NCBI GenBank assembly: GCA_014192065.1 | Contig: BJHH01000005.1 | Span: 117,992 to 181,991 of the forward strand | Source of the DNA: Gemmatimonadota bacterium | GTDB taxonomy: Bacteria > Gemmatimonadota > Gemmatimonadetes > Gemmatimonadales > Gemmatimonadaceae | DNA length: 64,000 nt | Reading direction: 5' to 3' | Part shown: positions 1 through 8,546 of the stretch, one piece after another | Layout: the number at the start of each line of letters is the position of its first letter | How positions within the stretch are numbered: the first letter of the stretch is position 1 | The notes under the pieces: model-generated | Databases searched by the model: none | What the model was told of the DNA's origin: nothing | What the model saw: only the letters and a program-made list of their open reading frames with translations | Program-made: the position numbers and the translations under genes

Positions 1-1
1 T

Positions 2-1381
2 ACGTTCTCGACGATTGGCGCGAGCAGCATCACGATTCCTGGTGCCAGTCTCGCTGCCGCGGATCTGGGCAGCCTCTATGTGCGCATGAAGCCCAAGGCC
101 GAGCGCCGTGTGAGTCAGTCGGAGCTCGGTGAAATTCTCCGCAGTGAAATGCCGCAGGTGGGTGGCGCGACGGTCTCCGTGTTCACGAGCGGGTTCGGCG
201 GTGCGCGCAAGCAGATCCAACTTCAACTCCGTGGCAAGGATGCCGCCGTACTCGGCCGGCTCGCGGACTCGGTGCTCACTCTCGTGAAGGCTGTTCCCGG
301 TGCGGTGGACGTGGGACTCTCGACCAAGGGCAAAAAGCCGGAACTCGAGATTCAGCTCAATCGTGAGCTCGCTGGATCGATGGGCGTGACCGTGGGACAG
401 GTGGCGCAGGCGCTGCGTCCCGCGTTCGCGGGCGTCGATGCCGGTGACTGGGTGGATCCGTCAGGCGAGAACCGGAAGGTTCGCGTGCGGCTCGCACCCG
501 AGTCGCGCCGCCGTGCGGCAGACATCGAGCAGCTTCCGCTGTTGGTGGGTGGACAGAACGGCGCGCCGCCGCGCACGATGCCGCTCGGCCAGATCGCTTC
601 GATCCGTCCGTCGCTCGGACCCGCCGTGATCAGTCACCTGAGCCGTGAAAACGTGATCGTGATCGAGTCCAACACCCAGGGTCGTTCGCTCGGTGAGGTC
701 AATGCGTCAATCCAACAGGCCATCGCGGGGATGGTGTTGCCAGCTGGGTACCGCTTCTCGTCGGGTGGCGAAGTAGCTGATCAGGAAAAGGTGTTCAGCA
801 AGATGCTGGCCGCGATGGGCATCGCGGTGCTGCTGATGTACCTCATTCTCGTGGTGCAGTTCGGCTCGTTCATCGAACCGCTCGCGATCATGGTCTCGTT
901 GCCGCTCTCGTTGATTGGCGTGGTGCTCGCGCTGCTGTTGACCGGCAACACGCTCAACATCATGTCGATGATCGGCGTGCTGATGTTGATGGGCATCGTG
1001 GCGAAGAATGCGATTCTGCTGATTGACTTCGCGAAGTGGGGGCAGGAGGGCGGGAAGGACCGGCGTACCGCGCTCATCGAGGCGGGCCGCGTGCGGCTCC
1101 GCCCGATCATGATGACGACGATCGCGCTGATTGCCGGCATGATTCCCGTGGCACTCGGTCGCGGCGAGGGTGCCGATTTCCGCGCGCCGCTCGGGATCGC
1201 GATCATCGGCGGCGTGATCACGTCCACCTTCCTCACGCTGCTGGTGATTCCGACGGTGTACGAGATCCTCGACGATTGGCGTCTGAAGTTCAGCGCGATG
1301 TTCAAGTTCCCGGAGCGGCCCAATACCGAGGAGTACATGATTCCGAAGGACGTACGCGCCACGGTGCACACCGGGCACTAG
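2..1381 (+). CDS. RND-family efflux permease, C-terminal part (5' end outside window)
   Basis: Inner-membrane proton-driven RND exporter of the AcrB/MdtB type. The reading frame is open from the first bases of the window, so the gene begins upstream and only about 459 C-terminal residues are seen (family about 1,030). A periplasmic porter/docking part comes first. It is followed by the second bundle of transmembrane helices, including the stretch with AKNAILLIDFA and the family-typical RLRPIMMTT segment between helices. The tail after the last helix is short. The gene ends in front of a perfect hairpin. The substrate cannot be inferred; the adaptor and outer-membrane partners are presumably upstream. 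Confidence 0.93.
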   Translation, partial: TFSTIGASSITIPGASLAAADLGSLYVRMKPKAERRVSQSELGEILRSEMPQVGGATVSVFTSGFGGARKQIQLQLRGKDAAVLGRLADSVLTLVKAVPGAVDVGLSTKGKKPELEIQLNRELAGSMGVTVGQVAQALRPAFAGVDAGDWVDPSGENRKVRVRLAPESRRRAADIEQLPLLVGGQNGAPPRTMPLGQIASIRPSLGPAVISHLSRENVIVIESNTQGRSLGEVNASIQQAIAGMVLPAGYRFSSGGEVADQEKVFSKMLAAMGIAVLLMYLILVVQFGSFIEPLAIMVSLPLSLIGVVLALLLTGNTLNIMSMIGVLMLMGIVAKNAILLIDFAKWGQEGGKDRRTALIEAGRVRLRPIMMTTIALIAGMIPVALGRGEGADFRAPLGIAIIGGVITSTFLTLLVIPTVYEILDDWRLKFSAMFKFPERPNTEEYMIPKDVRATVHTGH

Positions 1382-1400
1382 TCGGAGTTCAGCAGGGCAG

Positions 1401-1449
1401 GCAACGCAGAAGGGGAAGCGCGGTGAGAGCGCTTCCCCTTCTGCGTTGC
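1401..1449. terminator. Perfect 21-bp hairpin between convergent genes
   Basis: Left arm 1401-1421 and right arm 1429-1449 are exact reverse complements around a 7-nt loop (GGTGAGA). It lies 19 nt after the RND stop and 31 nt before the stop of the opposing lipoprotein gene, as expected for a bidirectional terminator. There is no long T-tract on either side, so its efficiency is uncertain. Confidence 0.8.
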
Positions 1450-1480
1450 GTTCACTCTCCGCCTTCGCGGAGCGACGACG

Positions 1481-2044
1481 TTACGGCGTCCTGGGTGGAC
1501 GATCCGGCTTGTGCGCGTCGAGCCAAGCGCGCTGCTCGGCGGTCAGCAGGGCGTGAATTGCCGTGCGAAGCGCAGCAGCGGCGGCGTGCACACGATCGGC
1601 AGTCGGTTTGGCCGCAGCCAAAATGGCCCGAATCTCGTCTCGCGTCTTGCCGGCCTTGTGCGCTTGCCGTGCGGCGATGTGCGCGGCCTTCATGACAGCG
1701 ATATCGGCGGCATTGGCCGTGTGAAAGGCCGTGACGAGGGCCTGGATCGCAGTCCGCTGCGTTTCTGTGAGCTTGAGGTTGTCGGGCAGTGCCGCGCCGG
1801 GACCTTTACCGGTTGCCGCGCCCATCGGACCGCCAGCGAACGCCATGCCACCCATGAACGGCAGTGCGCCAACAGCGCTAAATGGACCACCGGGAAGGCC
1901 CTGAGACGCCGAGAAGGTGGCGACCACCGGATCCATCATGTCGAACTCAGCCTGCATCGTGTCGGGGCGCGTCGGCCAAACATCGCAACCGGCGGCGAGC
2001 ACTGCGGCCCCGGAGACGACCGTCATCAGCTTGAACAACTTCAT
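1481..2044 (-). CDS. LTxxQ (Spy/CpxP-like) lipoprotein
   Basis: A 187-residue protein with a clear lipoprotein signal: MKLFKLMTVVSGAAVLAAGC, with lipobox LAAGC, so the mature protein begins at Cys20 and is membrane-anchored. The C-terminal half is helical and Ala-rich and carries two LTxxQ motifs (LTETQ and LTAEQ), the hallmark of the Spy/CpxP periplasmic chaperone and stress-sensor family. The middle is Gly/Ala/Pro-rich linker. The start is fixed by an AGGAG Shine-Dalgarno 7 nt upstream; an in-frame extension further upstream lacks one. Envelope-stress chaperoning or metal binding is inferred from the family only. Confidence 0.75.
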   Translation of the reverse strand: MKLFKLMTVVSGAAVLAAGCDVWPTRPDTMQAEFDMMDPVVATFSASQGLPGGPFSAVGALPFMGGMAFAGGPMGAATGKGPGAALPDNLKLTETQRTAIQALVTAFHTANAADIAVMKAAHIAARQAHKAGKTRDEIRAILAAAKPTADRVHAAAAALRTAIHALLTAEQRAWLDAHKPDRPPRTP

Positions 2045-2182
2045 CTGGGTTGCTCCTGAGAAGTGTTGGTGCAGAGGTGCGTTGGCTGCTGCAGCAACGG
2101 TGCGTCGAGCAGCGTCTCTTCGACGTTGGTTTGCGGGCAGGACCACCCGCTCAATCAATCTGACGCCACCGAGGTGTCGACG

Positions 2183-3691
2183 TTAGCCCGGCGCTGGTGC
2201 CGTGGCGCCGGCCGCCTGCTGGAGGAGTGCCCAGGCTCGGGCAAGATGGCCCCGATCGGTTCGCAGGTTCCCGATCGCCACCCGAAGGACATATCGCCCC
2301 CTCAGTACGGTATGGGACAGAAACACCTCTCCCGAGGCGTTCACTCGGTCGAGAATCCGGGCATTGTGGGCGTTGGATTCCGCGAGCGAGCCACCGGTGT
2401 CGTGCCGGAAACAGACGACCGAAAACGGGTGCGGAGCCTCGACCCCCCAGCCTGACGCAGCCTCGCTCCGCACCCAGCCCGCGAACTCCTGTGCCATCGC
2501 GCAATGATGACGGATTCGGTCAGCAATGCCGCGCGCTCCAAATGCCCGAATCACCATCCAGAGCTTAAGCGCCCGAAACCGGTGCCCAAGCTGGAAGCCG
2601 TAGTCCATATAGTTGAGTACGGTGTCCTGCTCGGCGGTTTCGAGATAGGCGGCGACGAGCGAGAAGGCCCGCTTGAGCGCCTCCGGACGGCGGGTGAGAA
2701 AGACCGAACAGTCCATGGGGGTGAAAAGCCACTTGTGTGGATTCACCACCACCGAATCCGCCCGATCCAGCCCGGTGAAATGGTGGCGCATCTCCGGCAC
2801 CGCGCCAGCGACTCCGGCGTATGCCGCATCCACATGGTACCAGAGCTGCTCGCGCTCGGCGATGTCGGCGATGGCATCAAGCGGGTCGACGCTGGTCGTG
2901 CTCGTGGTGCCGAGGACACCGACAACAGCAATCGGGCGATAGCCTGCAGCCCGGTCGGCGGTGATCGCGGCTTGCAATGCATCCGGCTTCATCCTGAACT
3001 CGGCGTCGGACTCGACGGTGACGACGTTGTCGGAGCCGATGCCAAGTGTCATCGCCGCCTTCTGCACCGACGAGTGCGCTTGGTCTGAGCAGTAGACGCG
3101 CAGCGTCGGCAAGTCACGGCCCGCGAGTCCCTTTCGGCGGATGTCGAGCGCGGGGTCGGCCTCGCGCGCAGCCGCCAGCGCATACAGAGTCGACGTGGAT
3201 GCGAGGTCGGTGATCATTCCGAACCAGCCGGGCTGGAGCCCGATGAGCTGGCGGATCCAGTCGGTCGTGAGCTGTTCGAGCTCCGCGGCGGCTGGGCCCG
3301 TTCGCCAGAGCATCGCATTGGAGTTGAGCGCGGTGGCGAGCAGTTCGCCGAGTATGCCCGGCACACTGGCGGTGTTGGCGAAGTAGGCGAGAAAGCCCGG
3401 ATGATTCCAGTGGGTAAGTCGAGGAACGATGTCACGTTCAAAACCGTCGAGGATCTTCCGCATCGGCTCCCCATCGTCCGGCGGTGCGGTCGGCAGCGCG
3501 GCGAGCGTCGCGCCGGGGACTAGCGGCGGGAGCACGGGGTATCGTTCGGGGTGTCCGAGGTAATCGGCGATCCACGCGACAAGCTCGTTTGCGCGGGCGC
3601 GGAATTCGTCGAGCGGGAGGTCGCCTGTGTCGGGCGAAGGTGTAGTTTTTAGCGGCACGTTTATGGCGAACCCTCGAATGATGCGAAACAT
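2183..3691 (-). CDS. PLP-dependent aromatic-L-amino-acid decarboxylase family protein
   Basis: Group II pyridoxal-phosphate decarboxylase of the DDC/tyrosine-tryptophan decarboxylase type, 502 residues (family about 470-500). Visible landmarks are the N-terminal HWNHPGFLAYFAN motif, SDQAHSSVQKA (His stacking on the PLP ring), WYHVDAAYAG (Asp to the pyridine nitrogen) and NPHKWLFTPMDCS with the Schiff-base Lys. Substrate (Phe, Tyr, Trp or DOPA) cannot be told. The ATG at 3691 is used here; a GTG at 3658 preceded by GAGGG is a credible alternative start. Divergent from the Omp85-like gene. Confidence 0.88.
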   Translation of the reverse strand: MFRIIRGFAINVPLKTTPSPDTGDLPLDEFRARANELVAWIADYLGHPERYPVLPPLVPGATLAALPTAPPDDGEPMRKILDGFERDIVPRLTHWNHPGFLAYFANTASVPGILGELLATALNSNAMLWRTGPAAAELEQLTTDWIRQLIGLQPGWFGMITDLASTSTLYALAAAREADPALDIRRKGLAGRDLPTLRVYCSDQAHSSVQKAAMTLGIGSDNVVTVESDAEFRMKPDALQAAITADRAAGYRPIAVVGVLGTTSTTSVDPLDAIADIAEREQLWYHVDAAYAGVAGAVPEMRHHFTGLDRADSVVVNPHKWLFTPMDCSVFLTRRPEALKRAFSLVAAYLETAEQDTVLNYMDYGFQLGHRFRALKLWMVIRAFGARGIADRIRHHCAMAQEFAGWVRSEAASGWGVEAPHPFSVVCFRHDTGGSLAESNAHNARILDRVNASGEVFLSHTVLRGRYVLRVAIGNLRTDRGHLARAWALLQQAAGATAPAPG

Positions 3692-3766
3692 TTTCTCTGT
3701 CGCAACGTATCATACGGACACGATCACCCACCACGTCAGAATTTCTCCGGGACACCAAAGCCACCC

Positions 3767-6208
3767 ATGGTGCTGTCGCTCGTCGTTCCATTCGCGCTGG
3801 CCCTGCAGGTCCAGATTCAGGTCGGGGTTGGCACGAAGCCGGCCCTGGATTCTGCGCGCCTCCGTGTGGCGAGGACTGAGGCGTTCATGGAGGAAATGCG
3901 GGACGATTCGTCACGGCAGCGGCAGCGGCAGCCGGTCCGGCGCATCGCGCTCACGCCAGAACATGTCGCGACCGCGTTTCGCGATGCGGATGCGAAGGCG
4001 CTCCTTCTGCGGGCGCGCCTGGCGCGCATGAACCAGGATTCCGCGCTCACCAGCTATGACGCCAAGGCGTACGAGCGCGTGTCGGTCGGGCTGGGCGCCA
4101 AATTTCTGGGCCGTGACCGTCTCGCGTTCCGGCAAGAGGAGGCATCGCGCGTACAGTGGCAGCGCGGCAAGGGCGTCCGGGTCGAGCTCACGGGAAGTCG
4201 CTCGGTGGTGCCCATCGCCAAGGAGTCCAGCGTCGGGGGCGACGCCGGCCTGAGCAACGTCGCCGTGCCCTACTATCCAGGCCGCGACAACCTGTGGTTG
4301 GGCAGCGGCATCGCGCGCGCGGAAGTGGACGAGCGCAACTTGGTGCACCCGCTCGCGACCGGCGCCGAGGCGTACTACACGTACGCCATGGGTGATTCGG
4401 TGACGATGACGCTGCCCGATAGGCAGAAGCTCACCTTGCGAGAACTGCGCATCGTGGCGCGCGAGCCGAAGTGGAATGTGACCGTCGGTTCGTTTTGGTT
4501 CGACATGGCATCCGCGCAGCTCGTGCGCGCGGTGTACCGGCTGAGCACACAGATCGACATCTGGGCGGTATCTAGGGAGCAGAGTGCTCGCGAACGCGCC
4601 GATACGTTGGCGAACGGCCAGCGCGCCCGCCCGGGCCGGCGCAATCAGGACGGTGCGCCGCCGGCGTGGGTCAAGGCAGTGGTGTCACCAATGAAGGCCG
4701 ACATCACGGCCGTTACGGTGGAGTTCGGGCTCTACAATCAGCGATTCTGGCTTCCACGCATCCAGGCGGTCGAGGGATACGCGCAGGCGAGTTTCATGCG
4801 CGTGCCGATCACCTTCGAGCAGCGGTTCACCTACGAGAGCGTGAACGGACTCGACTCGATTGCCACGCTGCCGCCGGTGGAGCGGAGTCGCGTCGCTGTG
4901 TTGCGCGACAGCTTGAGAACCGCCGGAGTGGACTCGGTGAAGCGCGACTCGATTGTACGCGAGGCGCGGCGTGAGCGGACCAAAGAGCTTGTCGCGGATC
5001 GCGAGCAGCAGTGTGCAAAGACCGGCACCCGCACGACGTACCGGACCCGGTATGAAGGATCGCTGCGGATTGCCGTGCAGGTGTCCTGTGATTCGGCCAA
5101 GCTGGCGAACTCACCCGACCTGCCCGGCTCGATCTTCGATTCAAACGAGGAGTTGTTCGGCGCGTCGGATCGCGACGCACTGCTGAAGGCGCTGACGTTC
5201 GGGCTCCAACCCGGCTGGGGTCCGCAAAAACCGACGCTCGAATACGGGCTCGCCCAGACGCGCTACAATCGCGTCGAGGGGCTTTCGACCGGTCTCACCG
5301 CCATCAGCGCACTCGGCAAGGGGTACGCGGCATCGCTCGGGGTGCGCGCATCGTACGCCGACCGCGAGCTCAATGGCGAGGCCGCCGTCTGGCGATCGAA
5401 CGGCCGCACGACGGTGCGTGGCGCTGTGTATCGCCGGTTGCAGGTGTCCAACGACTGGGGCAATCCGCTCTCGTTCGGCGCCTCCATGAGCTCTCTCCTT
5501 TATGCACGCGACGAAGGCGCGTACTACCGCATCTGGGGTGGAGAACTCACGAGCACTCCGGTGAAAGCGGGTTCGCTCGAGTGGCGCATCTTTGGCGAGC
5601 AACAATGGGGCGACAGCGTGCATTCGCGCTGGACGTTGTTCGGTCCCGGCAACGATCCGCGTTTCCTGGCCAACCCGATGGGTGCGCGTCTGACGCAAGC
5701 CGGCGCGTCGGTGCGTACGCGACCGCAGTGGGGGCTCAATCCCGACGGTCTCCGCCTGATGACCGACTTCCGGGTCGAAGCGGCGAGCGGTGACTCGACC
5801 TATGCTCGTGCCCTGTTCGATCTGACCGGAAGCTCGGTGCTTGGACCCATGGCGGCCGCGCTCACGCTTAGTGGCGGCGTGGCGGCTGGTGGAGTGCCCG
5901 TGCAGCGGCGCTTCTACCTCGGTGGATTGCAGTCGGTCCGAGGGCAGACGGCGCTCACGGCCAGCGGCGACGCGTTCTGGCTGGCCCGCGGTGAGATTGG
6001 CACGCGCAGTACCGGTGCCCGCGCGGTCCTGTTCGGTGACGTAGGCTGGGCGGGTCGGCGCGAAGATTGGAACCGCCCAGGGCGTCCACTCGGTGGTGTC
6101 GGCACCGGCACATCGTTCCTCGACGGCCTGATTCGCATCGATCTCGCACGCGGTCTCTGGCCCACCAAGCAATGGCGGCTCGACCTGCATCTCGACGCAA
6201 AGTTCTAG
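3767..6208 (+). CDS. Outer-membrane beta-barrel protein with Omp85-like C-terminus
   Basis: An 813-residue protein with a short hydrophobic N-terminal export segment. Residues about 20-480 are not recognised as any named domain: they contain long charged stretches and no clear POTRA repeats by eye. The last about 300 residues read as alternating amphipathic strands, with RRFYLGGLQSVRGQ matching the conserved VRG motif of Omp85/TpsB barrels. The protein ends in Phe, as barrel proteins do. It is probably inserted in the outer membrane by BAM. Function is unknown; the unusual N-terminal half distinguishes it from BamA and TamA. The Shine-Dalgarno is weak. Confidence 0.7.
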   Translation: MVLSLVVPFALALQVQIQVGVGTKPALDSARLRVARTEAFMEEMRDDSSRQRQRQPVRRIALTPEHVATAFRDADAKALLLRARLARMNQDSALTSYDAKAYERVSVGLGAKFLGRDRLAFRQEEASRVQWQRGKGVRVELTGSRSVVPIAKESSVGGDAGLSNVAVPYYPGRDNLWLGSGIARAEVDERNLVHPLATGAEAYYTYAMGDSVTMTLPDRQKLTLRELRIVAREPKWNVTVGSFWFDMASAQLVRAVYRLSTQIDIWAVSREQSARERADTLANGQRARPGRRNQDGAPPAWVKAVVSPMKADITAVTVEFGLYNQRFWLPRIQAVEGYAQASFMRVPITFEQRFTYESVNGLDSIATLPPVERSRVAVLRDSLRTAGVDSVKRDSIVREARRERTKELVADREQQCAKTGTRTTYRTRYEGSLRIAVQVSCDSAKLANSPDLPGSIFDSNEELFGASDRDALLKALTFGLQPGWGPQKPTLEYGLAQTRYNRVEGLSTGLTAISALGKGYAASLGVRASYADRELNGEAAVWRSNGRTTVRGAVYRRLQVSNDWGNPLSFGASMSSLLYARDEGAYYRIWGGELTSTPVKAGSLEWRIFGEQQWGDSVHSRWTLFGPGNDPRFLANPMGARLTQAGASVRTRPQWGLNPDGLRLMTDFRVEAASGDSTYARALFDLTGSSVLGPMAAALTLSGGVAAGGVPVQRRFYLGGLQSVRGQTALTASGDAFWLARGEIGTRSTGARAVLFGDVGWAGRREDWNRPGRPLGGVGTGTSFLDGLIRIDLARGLWPTKQWRLDLHLDAKF

Positions 6209-6242
6209 CGGTCCGGTACGCCTGTGAGCGCGACCACGGCCC

Positions 6243-7613
6243 TTGCGTTTGACACGGAAACCGCGTCCCTTATCCGGTCAACCATACCCCAGAACGGGCG
6301 CGGCATCGTTGCACGATCACACGCCACTCGGCACGCAGTTGTCGATCGCGGAAACTCTCCTCTGGCAGGAGAAGTTCCGTCGTGCGTTGGCGGTCCTCGT
6401 CGGGTTCATGGCCCTGAGCCTCATTTGGACCGGCCCGGTCGCGGCGCCGTCCGTGCTGTCGTCGCGCACTGGCGTCCAGCAGGCGCTCAGTGTCGCGGCA
6501 TTGGCGGTTGCGGCGTACCTGCTGTTCAACGCGATCATCAGCCGCCGGGTCGCGAAGTCTGGCACGGCGAGTCGGGCGCTGCTTTACATCGTGCTGGCGG
6601 CGGACGTTGTGTTGCTTTTCACCGTGTTGTTCGCGGCGACGCCTCCTAGCGAATACGTGCGAGGGCTGATTCTCGCGACCTTCGCGCTGCCGTTCACACG
6701 GCTCTACTTCGGCCGGCGCGCGACAGTGGTGAGCGTGGCGGCGGTGGCTCTCGGTTACACGACGTTGATCGGGGTCGCGACGAACCTCGGCTTGCTCGAC
6801 GCACCCCAGGAACAGTTCTGGAACCTCGGGATCTTCCTGTTGGGGACGCTGCTGCTCGGCGAACTCTATGGCGAGGTGGCCGGCCAGATGGACCGGATGC
6901 TCGCGCTATTCGAGCGTGCGCAGGAGGGCGACTTTTCCGGCGCGTACGACGAGTCGCTCGACCGAATGCCCGATCCGATCACGATGATCGGACGCTCGTA
7001 CAACACGATGCGCGTGAGACTCCAGTCCCTCGTGCTCACCGACGCGCTCTCTGGTTGCTTCAATCGGCGCGGATTCGACCAACTGTGCGCGCGCGAAGTG
7101 TCCCGGGCGGTACGCGGCCGCTATCCGATCGCGTTACTCGCGATCGACGGGGATCAGTTCAAGCGCGTGAATGACGAATTCGGGCATCTCACCGGCGACG
7201 AAGTGCTGCGTGGCATCGGGGCGCGGCTGCGCGAGATGGCGCGCGCGGGCGATGTCGTGGCCCGGACTGGCGGCGACGAGTTCGAGATCCTTGCCCCCGA
7301 CACGAACGCCGCCGGCGCGCAGATCCTGGCCGACCGCGTGCAAGCCGCCTTTCGCGGCAAGCCGTTTGACAGTCTGGGCGGCGTCCGCTCGGTGAGCGTG
7401 AGCATCGGCATCGCGTCCGTCGACGCCGATACCGACCAGATCCTCAGCACGCTCATCGCGCGGGCCGACGAGGCGCTCTACGTGGCCAAGCGCAACGGTG
7501 GCGACCGTTGCCAGCTCTGGGAACCGGGATTGCGCGGATTAGACGACCCACTGCCGGGGCAACGCTCGATCGACGCCACGCTGCTGATCGATACGCTGAC
7601 CGAAGACCAGTAG
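6243..7613 (+). CDS. Membrane-bound diguanylate cyclase (GGDEF)
   Basis: The N-terminal about 200 residues hold six hydrophobic segments. A short linker resembling a HAMP/helical stalk (residues about 210-260) and a GGDEF domain (about 270-430) follow. The active-site motif is intact (RTGGDEFEI). RAGD sits five residues before GGDEF, matching the RxxD inhibitory c-di-GMP site, so the enzyme should make c-di-GMP and be product-inhibited. No EAL domain is present. The start is unclear: TTG codons at 6243, 6309 and 6339 and an ATG at 6408 are possible and none has a good Shine-Dalgarno. Confidence 0.88.
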   Translation: MRLTRKPRPLSGQPYPRTGAASLHDHTPLGTQLSIAETLLWQEKFRRALAVLVGFMALSLIWTGPVAAPSVLSSRTGVQQALSVAALAVAAYLLFNAIISRRVAKSGTASRALLYIVLAADVVLLFTVLFAATPPSEYVRGLILATFALPFTRLYFGRRATVVSVAAVALGYTTLIGVATNLGLLDAPQEQFWNLGIFLLGTLLLGELYGEVAGQMDRMLALFERAQEGDFSGAYDESLDRMPDPITMIGRSYNTMRVRLQSLVLTDALSGCFNRRGFDQLCAREVSRAVRGRYPIALLAIDGDQFKRVNDEFGHLTGDEVLRGIGARLREMARAGDVVARTGGDEFEILAPDTNAAGAQILADRVQAAFRGKPFDSLGGVRSVSVSIGIASVDADTDQILSTLIARADEALYVAKRNGGDRCQLWEPGLRGLDDPLPGQRSIDATLLIDTLTEDQ

Positions 7614-7633
7614 CCTGCGCCGCGGTCTGCCTG

Positions 7634-8539
7634 TTAGGGCAGGCGGATCGTGCCTTCCATCATGAAGACCGCATGGCCGCCGACGCGGATTGCCGTAATC
7701 GCGCCGTCGACTTTATCAGCTTCGATCTCGATGCGGCTTGGCCGACCCATCTCGACGCCCTGCGTCACGGTCCAGCCGAATGTGCCGGTGCGCTTTGGTA
7801 ACCGTGCGGCGAGGAAGCCGGCGAGGCAGGCGCTCGCCGAGCCGGTGGCGGGGTCCTCAGGAACGCTCATGCTCGGCACGAAGCAGCGAGCGCGATACTG
7901 CGCGGTGCCGCGCTCGGTATCTGCCGCGAACACGAAGAGGTCTGGTGCCCACGAGTTGCGCATGGTGGTTTCCCACTGGTCAATGCGAAGGCGCGCGCGA
8001 CCGAGGGCTTCCACCGTCTTCACGCCGACCATCAGGAAGGGCAGGCCGCACGAGATGGCCTGTGGTGCGCTCACCCCGCTCACGATCTCTTCGGAATCGA
8101 GCGAAAGGATCTCTGCGAGGGTGTTGCGTGTCGGGGCCAGCGGGCCGAGTTCGGGCAACTTCGCCACGGAGAACTGTGCGAACGGGGCCGGGCCATCGGC
8201 CCGCACGATCACGGAAATCGGGCCGACCCCTTCTTCGAGCACGAGCGTCGCGTCGGCTGAGCCCTGCCCGCGCGTGGCCTGCAGGGCGATGGCGGTGCCG
8301 ACCGTCGGATGCCCGGCGAACGGCACTTCGGCGCCGGGCGTGAAAATCCGCACGCGCGCGGTGTTCGCTTTGTCGGTCGGCGGATAACAGAACGTCGTCT
8401 CGGAGAAGTTGAACTCGCGCGTGATCTCGAGCAGCGCCGATTCGGGAATCCCGGTCGCGTCGAGGAAAACCGCGAGCTGGTTCCCGCCGAAGGGGCGGTC
8501 CGTAAACACGTCCAACGTGACGTAGTGATACTCGGGCAT
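7634..8539 (-). CDS. PhzF-family isomerase
   Basis: 301 residues, the normal PhzF length, with both diaminopimelate-epimerase-like lobes. N-terminal DVFTDRPFGGNQLAVF is the family signature. NFSETTFC holds the presumed catalytic Glu, followed by PFAGHPTVG; the second lobe has DPATGSASACLAGF. PhzF in phenazine biosynthesis isomerises trans-2,3-dihydro-3-hydroxyanthranilate, but most genomic copies stand without phenazine genes, as here, and their substrate is unknown. It lies 7 nt after P5C dehydrogenase on the same strand and probably shares its transcript. Confidence 0.9.
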   Translation of the reverse strand: MPEYHYVTLDVFTDRPFGGNQLAVFLDATGIPESALLEITREFNFSETTFCYPPTDKANTARVRIFTPGAEVPFAGHPTVGTAIALQATRGQGSADATLVLEEGVGPISVIVRADGPAPFAQFSVAKLPELGPLAPTRNTLAEILSLDSEEIVSGVSAPQAISCGLPFLMVGVKTVEALGRARLRIDQWETTMRNSWAPDLFVFAADTERGTAQYRARCFVPSMSVPEDPATGSASACLAGFLAARLPKRTGTFGWTVTQGVEMGRPSRIEIEADKVDGAITAIRVGGHAVFMMEGTIRLP

Positions 8540-8546
8540 TCGCTTG

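Noticed and set aside
5141..6190. 349-codon minus frame inside the Omp85-like gene
   Set aside because: Antisense shadow; the + strand barrel pattern and its terminal Phe are coherent.
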